Of a stretch of DNA of 64,000 nucleotides, positions 27,492-35,422 are shown one piece after another; position 1 is the first letter of the stretch, and each line of letters starts with the position of its first letter. Both the position numbers and the translations under genes were made by a program. A model generated the notes under the pieces. The model did not search any database. It was not told the origin of the DNA and was given only the letters and a program-made list of their open reading frames with translations. The stretch is from Zavarzinia compransoris (GTDB lineage Bacteria > Pseudomonadota > Alphaproteobacteria > Zavarziniales > Zavarziniaceae), in NCBI RefSeq assembly GCF_003173055.1, contig NZ_QGLF01000005.1, positions 496,001 through 560,000 on the forward strand, read 5' to 3'.

Positions 27492-28716
27492 GGCCGAGGT
27501 CCTGGCCCATGACTGGGCCTTCTGGGCCCGGCCCCAGCAATTGCCGCCCCCGGGCTTCGACTGGCAGGGCTGGCTGGTGCTGGCCGGGCGGGGCTTCGGC
27601 AAGACCAGGGCCGGCGCCGAATGGGTGCGCATGGAGGTGGAGGCCGGCCGCGCCCGGCGCATCGCCCTGGTCGGGGCGACCGCCGCCGATGCCCGCCAGG
27701 TGATGATCGAGGGGGAGTCCGGCCTTCTCGCCGTCTCGCCGCCCGGCCATCGGCCGCTGTGGGAACCGTCGAAACGCCTGCTGACCTGGCCGAACGGTGC
27801 CGTCGCCACGGCCTTTTCGGCGGAGCGGCCGGGGCAGTTGCGCGGGCCCCAGCACGACCTCGCCTGGGCCGACGAATTGTGCAAATGGCGCGATGCCGAT
27901 GCCTGGGACCAGCTTCTGCTGGGCTTGCGCCTGGGCACCGCGCCGCGCTGGCTGGCGACGACGACGCCGCGCCCGGTGCCCCTGATCAAGGACCTGCTGA
28001 AGGACCCGCAGGTGCGGATCACCCGGGGCTCCACCTTCGACAATTGGGCCAATCTGGCGCCGGCCTTCCTGGCCGAGGTGGTGCGCCGCTATCAGGGCAC
28101 GCGCCTCGGCCGCCAGGAACTGCATGCGGAAGTGGTCGACGACGTGCCGGGCGCCCTGTGGACCCGCGCCCTGCTGGACCGCCAGCGGGTGGCGGCGCCG
28201 GCGGAGACGTGCCTGCGCATCGTCGTCGGGGTCGATCCCGCGGTCGGCACCACCGGCGAGGACGAGGGGGCGGAAACCGGCATCGTCGTCGCCGGGCGCC
28301 GGGCCGACGGCACGCTGGCGGTGATCGAGGATCTGTCGTGCCGCCTGCCGCCCACCGGCTGGGCCCGGCGCGCGATCGACGCCTATCACCGCCATCAGGC
28401 CGACCGGCTGGTGGCCGAGGTCAACCAGGGCGGCGATCTGGTCGAATCCCTGGTCCGCGCGCTCGATCCTGGCGTCGCCTATCGCGGGCTGCGCGCGACC
28501 CGGGGCAAGGCGGTGCGGGCGGAGCCGGTCGCCGCCCTTTACGAGCAAGGCCAGGTCTTTCACGGGCCCGGCCTTGCCGCCCTCGAAGACCAGATGTGCC
28601 GCTTTACCACCCAGGGGCCGGACGGTCTGTGCGACCGGGTCGATGCCCTCGTCTGGGTGCTGACCGATCTGGCGGCGGGGCCCCAGCCCAGCGTGCCGAG
28701 ACTGCGGAGGCTTTAA
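27382..28716 (+). CDS. GTA terminase large subunit (gp2)
   Basis: A roughly 444-residue packaging motor. Walker A-like GRGFGKTRAG lies near residues 69-78, Walker B with its catalytic acid in DLAWADELCKW near 160, and the coupling motif in WLATTTPRP near 192. The C-terminal RNase H-like nuclease begins at VVGVDPAVGTTGEDEG near 283, with a second acidic cluster at AEVNQGGD. The length and motifs match DNA-packaging proteins of RcGTA type and HK97-like phages. The start is uncertain (ATG 27382, or 27370, or TTG 27355); 27382 has GGAACGG just upstream. The catalytic residues look intact. Confidence 0.92.
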   Translation: MTTAMPPTSASAYNSAWLASQSPAIQARFLAGLSKAEAEVLAHDWAFWARPQQLPPPGFDWQGWLVLAGRGFGKTRAGAEWVRMEVEAGRARRIALVGATAADARQVMIEGESGLLAVSPPGHRPLWEPSKRLLTWPNGAVATAFSAERPGQLRGPQHDLAWADELCKWRDADAWDQLLLGLRLGTAPRWLATTTPRPVPLIKDLLKDPQVRITRGSTFDNWANLAPAFLAEVVRRYQGTRLGRQELHAEVVDDVPGALWTRALLDRQRVAAPAETCLRIVVGVDPAVGTTGEDEGAETGIVVAGRRADGTLAVIEDLSCRLPPTGWARRAIDAYHRHQADRLVAEVNQGGDLVESLVRALDPGVAYRGLRATRGKAVRAEPVAALYEQGQVFHGPGLAALEDQMCRFTTQGPDGLCDRVDALVWVLTDLAAGPQPSVPRLRRL

Positions 28717-28721
28717 GGACC

Positions 28722-29954
28722 ATGGACAGAAACAAGAACGGGCCGGCGCCGGCGCCGGGCCTGATGGCACGCCTGCGCCGCCTGGTCCGGCCCACACCCG
28801 AAACCAGGGTACCCGAGACCAGGGCCCGCGGCCGTGCCGTCGCCTGGGGCGAGGCGCCGGGCGCGCGCTGGACCGCCCGGCGCTATGCCACGCTGGCGGA
28901 CGAGGGCTATGTCCGCAATGTCGTCGTCCATCGGGCGGTCGGCCTCGTCGCCCGCAGCGTCGCCGCCATTCCCTGGATCGCGCGCGATGCCGCCGGCAGC
29001 GAAATCCGGGTGCCGGCCTTCGATGCCCTGATGCGCCGCCCGAACCCGCGCGACGAGGGCAGCGCCTTCCGCGAGGCGGTGGCGGCGCATCTGCTGATCG
29101 CCGGCAATGCCTATGTCGAGGCGGTGGGGCCGGGGCCGCGCCCGCGGGAACTGCACCTGTTGCGGCCCGACCGCGTGACGGTGCGCCCCGGCCCGGGCGG
29201 AATTCCCGCCGGCTACGAGCACCGGGAAGGGGAGGACGGCCGCTTCATCCCGGTCGATGCCCTGACCGGGGCCTCCGCCGTCCTGCACCTGAAGACGTTC
29301 CACCCGCTGGACGACTGGCACGGCCTGCCCGCCCTGGAGGCGGCGGCCCAGGCGATCGACCAGCACAATGCCGCCGGGGCCTGGAACAAGGCGCTGCTCG
29401 ACAATGCCGCCCGCCCTTCCGGCGCCCTGGTCTACCAGCCGAAGGACGGGCCGGCGGCGCTGGCCGACGACCAGTTCGACCGCCTGAAGACCGAGATCGC
29501 CGAACAATTCGAGGGTGCGCGCAACGCCGGGCGTCCCCTCCTGCTCGACGGCGGGCTGGACTGGCGGCCGCTCAGCCTGTCGCCGGCCGAGATGGACTGG
29601 ATCGCGGGGCGGAATGCGGCGGCGCGGGAAATCGCGCTCGCCTTCGGGGTGCCACCGCAACTGGTCGGCGTGCCCGATGCCCAGACCTATGCCAATTACG
29701 CCGAGGCCCGCCTCGCCCTTTACGAGGACACGGTGGTGCCCCTGGCGCAGGCGGTGGCCAGGGCCTTCGCCCGCGCCTTCGGCACCGCTTTCGGCATTGC
29801 CGTGCTCGAACCCGATCTCGACGAGATCCCGGCGCTCGAACCGCGCCGGGCGGAGCGCTGGGCCAAGGTCCGCGCCGCCGCCGACCTGACCCGGGACGAG
29901 CGCCGGGCCGCCCTCGGTTACGGACCTCTGGAGGTCCAGAAAGGCAAGGTGTAA
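28722..29954 (+). CDS. GTA/phage portal protein (gp3)
   Basis: A 410-residue HK97-type portal. Recognisable segments are VVVHRAVGLVARSVAAIPW near residue 66, GNAYVEAVGPG near 127, LHLLRPDRVTV, and the late AREIALAFGVPPQLVGVPDAQTYANYAEAR. It forms the dodecameric ring for DNA entry and tail attachment. The ATG at 28722 follows the terminase stop by 5 bases, with TAAGGA upstream. The length agrees with RcGTA g3 (about 396). Confidence 0.93.
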   Translation: MDRNKNGPAPAPGLMARLRRLVRPTPETRVPETRARGRAVAWGEAPGARWTARRYATLADEGYVRNVVVHRAVGLVARSVAAIPWIARDAAGSEIRVPAFDALMRRPNPRDEGSAFREAVAAHLLIAGNAYVEAVGPGPRPRELHLLRPDRVTVRPGPGGIPAGYEHREGEDGRFIPVDALTGASAVLHLKTFHPLDDWHGLPALEAAAQAIDQHNAAGAWNKALLDNAARPSGALVYQPKDGPAALADDQFDRLKTEIAEQFEGARNAGRPLLLDGGLDWRPLSLSPAEMDWIAGRNAAAREIALAFGVPPQLVGVPDAQTYANYAEARLALYEDTVVPLAQAVARAFARAFGTAFGIAVLEPDLDEIPALEPRRAERWAKVRAAADLTRDERRAALGYGPLEVQKGKV

Positions 29955-29958
29955 CGCG

Positions 29959-30522
29959 ATGATCCTCACGCAGCAAAGCGCGCCGGTCGCCATCGCCCTG
30001 AAACGGGCCGGGGCAGAGGGCGTTTTCGCCGGCTATGCCAGCGTCTTCGGCGTGACCGATGCCCAGGGCGACCGTGTCGCCCCCGGCGCCTTTCGCCGCA
30101 GCCTGGAGCGCTGGCGCGGCCTCGGCCAGATGCCGCCGTTTCTCTGGCAGCACGACATGGCGGAACCGATCGGCCGCTTCGACCTCGTCGCCGAGGACGA
30201 GCGCGGGCTTCGGGTCGAGGGGCGTCTCGCCCTCGAAACCGTCCGGGGGCGCGAGGCCCAGGCCCTGATGCGCCTCGGCGCCGTCAACGGCCTCTCCATC
30301 GGCTATTCGACCGTCGCCGCCCGGATCGACGGCGACGGCGCCCGCCTGCTGACCGGCCTCGACCTTCATGAAATCAGCCTTGTCACGCTGCCCGCCAACG
30401 AGGCGGCGCGGATCGCCTGGGTCAAGGCCGCCCGGCCGGACGAGACGGGGCTGAATGCGGCCATCATCGCCAATCTCCGCCGCGCGGCGGATGCGCTTGC
30501 CCCTGGAAAGGACCTTGCATGA
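29959..30522 (+). CDS. Prohead serine protease, HK97 family (gp4)
   Basis: A 187-residue peptidase U35/HK97 prohead protease. The fold signature VFAGYASVFGVTDAQGD opens the protein; the catalytic pair is His in FLWQHDMAEP and Ser in VNGLSIGYST. It trims the N-terminal scaffold arm of the capsid protein before maturation. Its stop overlaps the capsid start (ATGA). No g3.5-like small gene lies between portal and protease. Confidence 0.93.
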   Translation: MILTQQSAPVAIALKRAGAEGVFAGYASVFGVTDAQGDRVAPGAFRRSLERWRGLGQMPPFLWQHDMAEPIGRFDLVAEDERGLRVEGRLALETVRGREAQALMRLGAVNGLSIGYSTVAARIDGDGARLLTGLDLHEISLVTLPANEAARIAWVKAARPDETGLNAAIIANLRRAADALAPGKDLA

Positions 30523-31739
30523 CCGATCTTGCCACCCTGCAATCCGCGACCGACGACCTCGCCCGGGTCTTCGGCAGTTTCCGCGCGGAGAACGACCGGC
30601 GCCTCGCCGAGATCGAAACCAAGGGGCGGGCCGACGTCCTGACCACGGAAAAGGTCGACCGCCTGAATGCCGAGGTCGGCCGCCTGAACGAGACGGTGGC
30701 GAGCCTGGAAACCGCGCTCGCCCGCCCCGGCCGCGCGGCCAAGGCGCGCAACCCGGCTGAAACCGCCCATGCCGCCGCCTTCTCGCTGTTCCTGCGCAAG
30801 GGTATCGACCACGAGCTGCCGGGCCTCGAAAAAAAGGCGATGAGCGTCGTCTCCGATCCGGACGGCGGCTATCTGGTCGCGGCGGAGGTGACCGACCGCA
30901 TCGTCTCGCGCCTTCACGACGCCAGCCCGATCCGCGCCATCGCCTCGGTCCTGACCATCACCGCCGATGCCGCCGAGGGCATGCTCGACCTCGGCGAGCC
31001 CGCGGCCGGCTGGGTCGCCGAAACCGAGGGGCGGGGCGAGACCGCATCGCCCCAGGTCGGCCTCTGGCGCATTCCCGCCCACGAGCTCTATGCGGAACCG
31101 CGCGTGTCGCAGAAGCTGCTGGACGATGCCGGCTTCGATGTCGAGGCGTGGCTGGCGCAGAAGGTGGCGGACAAGTTCGGCCGGGCGGAAAATGCCGCTT
31201 TCGTCGGGGGGTCGGGCGTCGGCATGCCGCGCGGCTTCACCACCTATGGCACGGCGGCGACCGCGGACGGCAGCCGCGCCTGGGGCACGCTGCAACACGT
31301 CCTGACCGGGGCCAACGGCGCTTTCGCCGCCAGCGACCCCGGCGATGCCCTGATCGCCCTGACTTATGCCCTGAAAGCCGGCTACCGGCCGGGGGCCTGC
31401 TTCGTCATGGCCCGCGCCACCGTCGCCGAAGTGCGCAAGCTGAAGGGCGACGGCGACGGCCAATACCTGTGGCAGCCCGCCCTCGGCGCCCGCCAGCCGG
31501 CCACCCTGCTCGGCTATCCGGTGATCGAGGCGGAGGATATGCCGGCACCGGCCACCGGCAGCCTGTCCATCGCCTTCGGCAATTTCCGCGAGGGGTATGC
31601 CGTCGTCGATCGCCAGGGCATCCGCACGCTGCGCGATCCCTATACGGCGAAACCCCAGGTGAAATTCTACACCACCCGGCGGGTCGGCGGCGACGTCCTC
31701 GATTTCGACGCCGTCAAACTCCTGAAATTCGCGGCCTGA
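30519..31739 (+). CDS. Major capsid protein, HK97 fold (gp5)
   Basis: A 406-residue HK97-type capsid protein. The first 100 or so residues are coiled-coil and charged (the delta/scaffold arm), and cleavage is likely shortly before LEKKAMSVVSDPDGGYLV. The mature part has the family segments PIRAIASVL, AGWVAETEGRGET and, near the end, GYAVVDRQGIRTLRDPYT. It builds the small icosahedral head. It is preceded by the protease in the usual order. Confidence 0.95.
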   Translation: MTDLATLQSATDDLARVFGSFRAENDRRLAEIETKGRADVLTTEKVDRLNAEVGRLNETVASLETALARPGRAAKARNPAETAHAAAFSLFLRKGIDHELPGLEKKAMSVVSDPDGGYLVAAEVTDRIVSRLHDASPIRAIASVLTITADAAEGMLDLGEPAAGWVAETEGRGETASPQVGLWRIPAHELYAEPRVSQKLLDDAGFDVEAWLAQKVADKFGRAENAAFVGGSGVGMPRGFTTYGTAATADGSRAWGTLQHVLTGANGAFAASDPGDALIALTYALKAGYRPGACFVMARATVAEVRKLKGDGDGQYLWQPALGARQPATLLGYPVIEAEDMPAPATGSLSIAFGNFREGYAVVDRQGIRTLRDPYTAKPQVKFYTTRRVGGDVLDFDAVKLLKFAA

Positions 31740-31753
31740 TGGGGGAACGAAAC

Positions 31754-32146
31754 ATGACCATGCGTGACCTGAAGAGCAATCTGGACCCGGCGCACAGCCT
31801 GGCGCCGGCGGTGCGGACCGCCGGCGCCACCGGCAGCGCCGTAGACCTGCGCGGTTTCGATGCCGCCAGCGTGCTGGTCCATGCCGGCGCCTATACCGAC
31901 GGCACCCATACCCCGGGCCTGGAGGCTTCGGCCGACGGCATCGCCTATGACGATGTGGCGGCGGGGCACCTGATCGGTGCCTTTGCCGCCATTTCGTCGG
32001 GCGCCGGGGCCAATACGGTGCAGCAGGTGGGCTATGCCGGGCCGGCGCGCTATCTCCGCGCCAAGCTGACCATCGCCGGCGCCACCGGCGGGGCGGCGGC
32101 CGGCATCACCATCCTGCGCCACCGCACGGCGCGGGCCGGGGTGTAA
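31754..32146 (+). CDS. Hypothetical GTA-cluster protein after capsid gene
   Basis: A 130-residue protein of unknown function between capsid and connector genes. It starts MTMRDLKSNLDPAHSLAP and has a beta-rich, Gly/Ala-rich core (DLRGFDAASVLVHAGAY, VGYAGPARYLRAKLTI). RcGTA as I remember it has no gene at this position, while some alphaproteobacterial prophages carry one of similar type. A head-decoration role is possible but unproven. ATG 31754 has GGGGGAACG upstream; another ATG 15 bases earlier is in frame. Confidence 0.75.
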   Translation: MTMRDLKSNLDPAHSLAPAVRTAGATGSAVDLRGFDAASVLVHAGAYTDGTHTPGLEASADGIAYDDVAAGHLIGAFAAISSGAGANTVQQVGYAGPARYLRAKLTIAGATGGAAAGITILRHRTARAGV

Positions 32147-32148
32147 CC

Positions 32149-32730
32149 ATGGCCGGCCTGGAACGGATCCTGGCGCCGACGGTCGAGCCGCTGTCGCTGG
32201 CGGAGGCGCGGCTGCATCTCCGCCTCGACGATACGGCGGAGGACGGCCTCGTCGCCGCCCTGATCGTCGCCGCGCGGCAATTGGCGGAACGGCATCTCGG
32301 GCGGGCCCTGATCACCCAGGGGTTCCGCCTGTGGCTGGACGCCTGGCCGGCCGGGCGGCGGGCGCTGGACCTGCCCAGGCCGCCGCTGGCCGCGGTCGAA
32401 GCGGTGACGACCTATGACGAGGACGGCCTCGCCACGGTGCTCGAGCCCGGCCGCTATCTCGCCGATCTGGTGGCGACGCCAGGGCGCCTGGTGCTCAGGG
32501 CGGGCAGCGCCCCGCCCGTCGGCAGCCGGGCGGCCAATGCGATCGCGGTCGATTACACCGCCGGTTATGGCCCGGCCGGCACGGATGTGCCCGAACCGGT
32601 CCGCCGGGGCATGGCCCTGCTGCTCGGCCATCTGTTCGAAAGCCGCGAGGCGGGGGCGGGCGGCGGTGCCCGCCCCCTGCCGCTGGGTGTCGAGGCACTG
32701 TGGTCGCCTTACCGGGTGGTGCGGCTGTGA
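32149..32730 (+). CDS. Head-tail connector protein (gp6)
   Basis: A 193-residue gp6-like adaptor. The N-terminus SLAEARLHLRLDDTAEDGLVAALI is the classic connector helix pattern (phiE125 gp8/HK97 gp6 group), followed by beta-rich segments with FRLWLDAWP and IAVDYTAGYGPA. It adds a ring under the portal. Length matches RcGTA g6 (about 197). The stop overlaps the next GTG start (GTGA). Confidence 0.9.
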   Translation: MAGLERILAPTVEPLSLAEARLHLRLDDTAEDGLVAALIVAARQLAERHLGRALITQGFRLWLDAWPAGRRALDLPRPPLAAVEAVTTYDEDGLATVLEPGRYLADLVATPGRLVLRAGSAPPVGSRAANAIAVDYTAGYGPAGTDVPEPVRRGMALLLGHLFESREAGAGGGARPLPLGVEALWSPYRVVRL

Positions 32731-33053
32731 TCGGCCGGCTGCGCGAACGCATCCGCTTCGAGCGGCCGGTGATCGGCGACGACGGCGCGGGCGGCGGCCC
32801 TCTCGGCTGGGCGCCGATCGCCGAAACGCCCGAGGTCTTCGCCGCCGTCACCGCGACGACGGGCAGCGAGCCCGTGGCCGCCGACCAGCGCCAGGCCCAG
32901 GTGATGTGGCAAGTCACGATCCGGGCCCGCGACGACCTGTCGGCCGAATGGCGGATCGTCTGGCGCGGCCAGCCGCTCGACATCCTGGGCATCCTGCCCG
33001 AGCCGCGCCGGGCCTATCTGACCCTGCTCGCCCGCAGCGGGGCGGGCCAGTGA
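32727..33053 (+). CDS. Head closure / head-tail stopper protein (gp7)
   Basis: A 108-residue SPP1 gp16-like stopper. The typical start VIGRLRERIRFERP is followed by beta strands with VMWQVTIRARDDLSAEWRIVW and the end RRAYLTLLARSG. It seals the head after packaging and joins it to the tail terminator. GTG 32727 overlaps the gp6 stop, and the stop overlaps the next gene's GTG in the same manner, a chain of coupled starts. Confidence 0.88.
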   Translation: MIGRLRERIRFERPVIGDDGAGGGPLGWAPIAETPEVFAAVTATTGSEPVAADQRQAQVMWQVTIRARDDLSAEWRIVWRGQPLDILGILPEPRRAYLTLLARSGAGQ

Positions 33054-33325
33054 GCGGGCTCGGCGATGCCCTCGGCCGGATCGCGGCCCAGGTCGAGGAG
33101 GCGCTGGATGCCGCCGTGGCCGCGCTCGATGCCGGTGTCGAGGGCGGCGTGGCCGTCGAGACGGCGGATGGCCTCCGGCGCCTTACCCTTCGCGACGAAG
33201 GGGCGGCGGCGCGTGAATTCGGCACCGCCCGTGTGCCGGCGGAGCCGTTTCTGGCGGCGGCCCTGGCCGAAACCCGCAGCGACCTTGAAACCCGATTGAC
33301 GGAGGCTCTGCGCCTTGAGCCCTGA
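33050..33325 (+). CDS. HK97 gp10-like tail-completion protein
   Basis: A short 91-residue protein starting at GTG 33050, overlapping the stopper gene by 4 bases. Its C-terminal half REFGTARVPAEPFLAAALAE carries the FG...PFL...AL pattern of the HK97 gp10 family; the N-terminal half is a helix, LGRIAAQVEEALDAAVAAL. RcGTA has no separate gene here in my memory, so this may be an ancestral phage component kept in this lineage. The gene is only recognisable by its overlapping start and conserved end. Confidence 0.65.
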   Translation: MSGLGDALGRIAAQVEEALDAAVAALDAGVEGGVAVETADGLRRLTLRDEGAAAREFGTARVPAEPFLAAALAETRSDLETRLTEALRLEP

Positions 33326-33740
33326 TGCATCCCTCGCGGTTCAGGGGGCGGTCTTCGCCCTGCTGGCCGCGGACAGCGGCCTCGGTGCGCTGATCGGCCC
33401 CCGGCTGCACGACCGCCGGCCCGAGGGCGCCGGCTTTCCCCATGTCGTGATCGGCGAGGCGAGCTGCCTGCCGGACGACAGTTGCACCCGGGCCGGCCAG
33501 GTCCATGTCCTGACCCTGCATGCCTGGTCGCGCTATCGTGGCCGGGCGGAGGCGAAGCGCATCCTGGCGGCCATGACCGCGGCCCTGCACCGCCAGGTGC
33601 CCGTGCTCGGCGGCGCCCATGCCTGCGTGCAGGCGAGGGTGACCTATGGCGCCGTGCTCGACGACGGCGACGGCGTCACCACCCATGGCGTGCTGCGCCT
33701 GCGGGTGGTGACCGAAGCGATTACCCCCCACACGACTTGA
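33315..33740 (+). CDS. Tail terminator protein, DUF3168 (gp8)
   Basis: A 141-residue DUF3168 protein. The family pattern is visible as GAVFALLAADSGLGALIGPRLHDRRPEG, then HVVIGEAS and HVLTLHAWSRYRGRAEAKRIL. It caps the tail tube and joins it to the stopper. The only in-frame start is TTG at 33315, inside the end of the previous gene. Length agrees with RcGTA g8 (about 136). Confidence 0.9.
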   Translation: MSPDASLAVQGAVFALLAADSGLGALIGPRLHDRRPEGAGFPHVVIGEASCLPDDSCTRAGQVHVLTLHAWSRYRGRAEAKRILAAMTAALHRQVPVLGGAHACVQARVTYGAVLDDGDGVTTHGVLRLRVVTEAITPHTT

Positions 33741-33751
33741 GGAGCGACGGC

Positions 33752-34156
33752 ATGGCCAAGCAACGCGGGGACCTGTTCCTGCTGAAGGTGGATACCACGG
33801 GCAGCGGCGCCTATGCCACGGTCGCCGGCCTGCGCTCGACCGGGTTTCGCGCCCGCCTGCGCCCGGTCGAGACGACCAGCAAGGATTCCGGCGGCCAGCG
33901 GGAATTGCTGGACGGCGCCGGCATCCAATCCTTCACCTTCACCGGCGCGGGCGTGTTCGACAGCGGCGCCGCCCATGAAACGGTGCGCAGCCTGTTCACC
34001 GGCCGGACCCGGCGCAACTGGCGCATCACCCGGGGCGACGGTTCGACCATCACCGCGCCCTGCCTCGTCACCGCCCTCGACTATGCGGGCGAGCACGACG
34101 GCGAGGAAACCTTCTCGATCACGCTCGAATCCGCCGGCGCGCCGGCCTTTGCCTGA
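33752..34156 (+). CDS. Major tail tube protein (gp9)
   Basis: A 134-residue TP901-1-like tail tube protein. It shows GDLFLLKVDTTGSGAYATVAGLRST at the start and DSGAAHETVRSLFTGRTRRNWRI in the middle, both typical. Hexamer rings of it form the tail. The ATG has GAGGAGCGA upstream. Length matches RcGTA g9 (about 136). Confidence 0.9.
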   Translation: MAKQRGDLFLLKVDTTGSGAYATVAGLRSTGFRARLRPVETTSKDSGGQRELLDGAGIQSFTFTGAGVFDSGAAHETVRSLFTGRTRRNWRITRGDGSTITAPCLVTALDYAGEHDGEETFSITLESAGAPAFA

Positions 34157-34166
34157 GGGGCGGATC

Positions 34167-34499
34167 ATGGAACCTGCCGCCAATCCGGCCCGGGGCGAGG
34201 TGGTGCTGCGCCTCGGCGGCCGGGCTTTCGTGCTGCGCCCCACCTTCGCCGCCCTGGCCGAGACCGAGGAGATGGCGGGCTGCCCCCTGCTGGCCCTGGC
34301 CCGGCGCTTTCTCGACGGCACCTATGGCGTGCGGGATGTCGTCGCCGTGCTGCTGCCGGCGCTGCGCCGGGCTGGTGGGCCGGCGGGGATCGACGACCTG
34401 CCGATCGGGGGCGGGCTGCTGTCGCTTGCCCCCGTCTGCGCCCGCCTGCTGACCGCGGCCCTGCGCCCGGCGGGGGACCTGCCCAACCCTTTACCCTAG
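34167..34499 (+). CDS. GTA family protein gp10 (tail assembly chaperone, first part)
   Basis: A 110-residue member of the gene transfer agent family (gp10, Phage_TAC-like). The pattern RGEVVLRLGGRAFVLRPTFAALAETEE is the family start. It lies directly before the tape measure genes, where long-tailed phages encode the chaperones G and GT. The last codons are CCT TTA CCC TAG, and the heptamer CCCTTTA at 34487-34493 is placed so that a -1 shift leads straight into the gp10.1 frame. It would act with gp10.1 in loading tube protein on the tape measure. Confidence 0.85.
   Translation: MEPAANPARGEVVLRLGGRAFVLRPTFAALAETEEMAGCPLLALARRFLDGTYGVRDVVAVLLPALRRAGGPAGIDDLPIGGGLLSLAPVCARLLTAALRPAGDLPNPLP
34487..34493 (+). 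promoter_or_regulatory. Candidate -1 ribosomal slippery heptamer
   Basis: C CCT TTA in the gp10 frame fits the X XXY YYZ rule, two codons before the gp10 stop. The gp10.1 frame is the -1 frame and is open through this point (codons for A-Q-P-F-T-L-V-G-V), so slippage makes a gp10-gp10.1 fusion. This imitates the G/GT frameshift of lambda-like tails. Confidence 0.5.
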
Positions 34500-34504
34500 T
34501 CGGG

Positions 34505-34693
34505 GTGGCGAAGGCCGCGGGCCTTGCCATGGCGCTGGCCGGCTGGCCGCCGGCGGCGGCCTGGGCCGCCACCCCGGGCGATCTCCTGCTCGTGCTCGGG
34601 GCCCGCGTCGCGCTGCGCCGGGCCTTGCAGCCGGCGCCCGTGAGCCGGGCCGATTATGAAACCCTGAAAGCCCGGCTGGACCGGGCCGATTGA
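34505..34693 (+). CDS. Tail assembly chaperone gp10.1 (TAC_6-like)
   Basis: A 62-residue protein if begun at GTG 34505, or a C-terminal domain if made by -1 frameshift from gp10. It shows GLAMALAGWPPAAAWAATPGDLL, as in the TAC_6 family, then ends in RADYETLKARLDRAD. The GTG has no convincing ribosome site, which favours frameshifting. The end is unusual: a 36-39-base unit is repeated three times, and the stop TGA (34691) is a point change inside the second unit; the frame continues open to TAG 34763. Confidence 0.78.
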   Translation: MAKAAGLAMALAGWPPAAAWAATPGDLLLVLGARVALRRALQPAPVSRADYETLKARLDRAD

Positions 34694-34759
34694 GAAACCC
34701 CCCTGAAGGCCCGGCTGGACCGGGCCGATTACGAAACTCTAAAGGCCCGGCTGGACCGG
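34649..34759 (+). repeat. Three-copy tandem repeat at the end of gp10.1
   Basis: Units at 34649-34684 (36 bp), 34685-34723 (39 bp) and 34724-34759 (36 bp). Each codes ADYETLKARLDR in the same frame, except that unit 2 has TAT changed to TGA and an extra CCC codon. The third copy has silent changes (TAC, ACT, CTA). The array follows the gp10.1 stop and precedes the tape measure gene. Confidence 0.9.
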
Positions 34760-34775
34760 GGATAGAGGTGCCGAC

Positions 34776-35414
34776 ATGCCGACCGTCGACCGCCTGGCCG
34801 TGGAACTGGCCGCGGATCTCAACCCCTTGCGCCAGGCCTTTGCCGAGGCGGAACAGATGGCCGGGACCGCCGTCGCCGACCTTTCGCAAATTCTCGGCGG
34901 CGAGGGGGCGGGAGAGGGGGTTTTCGCCCTGCTCTCCGATGGCGCGTCGGTCGCGGCGCGGGCCATTCGCGGCGCCCTGGTCGATGCGGTTTCCGGGGCC
35001 GAGGTGGAATGGAACGAGGTGCTGTCGCGCATGGCGCTGCGCCTGTCCGATCTCGTCCTCGACGATACGCTGAATGCCGCCCTGGCGGCGGCGAGCGGTG
35101 GCGGCGGCGGCGACAGCGGCGGTTCGGCCGGCGGCGGGCTGGCCGGCCTGCTCGGCTCGCTGTTCGGCGGTTTCCGGGCCGGCGGCGGGCCGGTGCGGCC
35201 GGACCGCGCCTATGTGGTCGGCGAGGCCGGGCCGGAATTGTTCGTGCCCGACGGCACCGGCGAGATCGTGCCCCGGCAGGCGGCGGCCACCACCCCCGCG
35301 CCCTCGGTGACGATCAATGTGACGACGGCGGATGCCGGCAGCTTCCGCCGCAGCCAGGGGCAGATCGCCGCCGCCATGTCCCGCGCGCTTGCCGCCGCGC
35401 AGCGCTATTCCTGA
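34776..35414 (+). CDS. Short tail tape measure protein (gp11)
   Basis: A 212-residue tape measure protein, matching the very short gp11 of RcGTA (about 219). The N-terminal half is helical (LAVELAADLNPLRQAFAEAEQMA) and the C-terminal half Gly-rich with the phage motif AYVVGEAGPELFVPDGTGEIVP. Tape measure length sets tail length; at about 0.15 nm per residue this gives a tail of only about 30 nm plus tip. No transmembrane segment for DNA injection is evident. The ATG has GAGGTG at good spacing. Confidence 0.88.
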   Translation: MPTVDRLAVELAADLNPLRQAFAEAEQMAGTAVADLSQILGGEGAGEGVFALLSDGASVAARAIRGALVDAVSGAEVEWNEVLSRMALRLSDLVLDDTLNAALAAASGGGGGDSGGSAGGGLAGLLGSLFGGFRAGGGPVRPDRAYVVGEAGPELFVPDGTGEIVPRQAAATTPAPSVTINVTTADAGSFRRSQGQIAAAMSRALAAAQRYS

Positions 35415-35422
35415 GGTGAGCC

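Noticed and set aside
34690-35073. Open frame overlapping the gp10.1 repeats and tape measure start
   Set aside because: Its product is Pro/Gly/Arg-rich noise; the tape measure gene in another frame has a proper ribosome site and the GEAGPELF motif.
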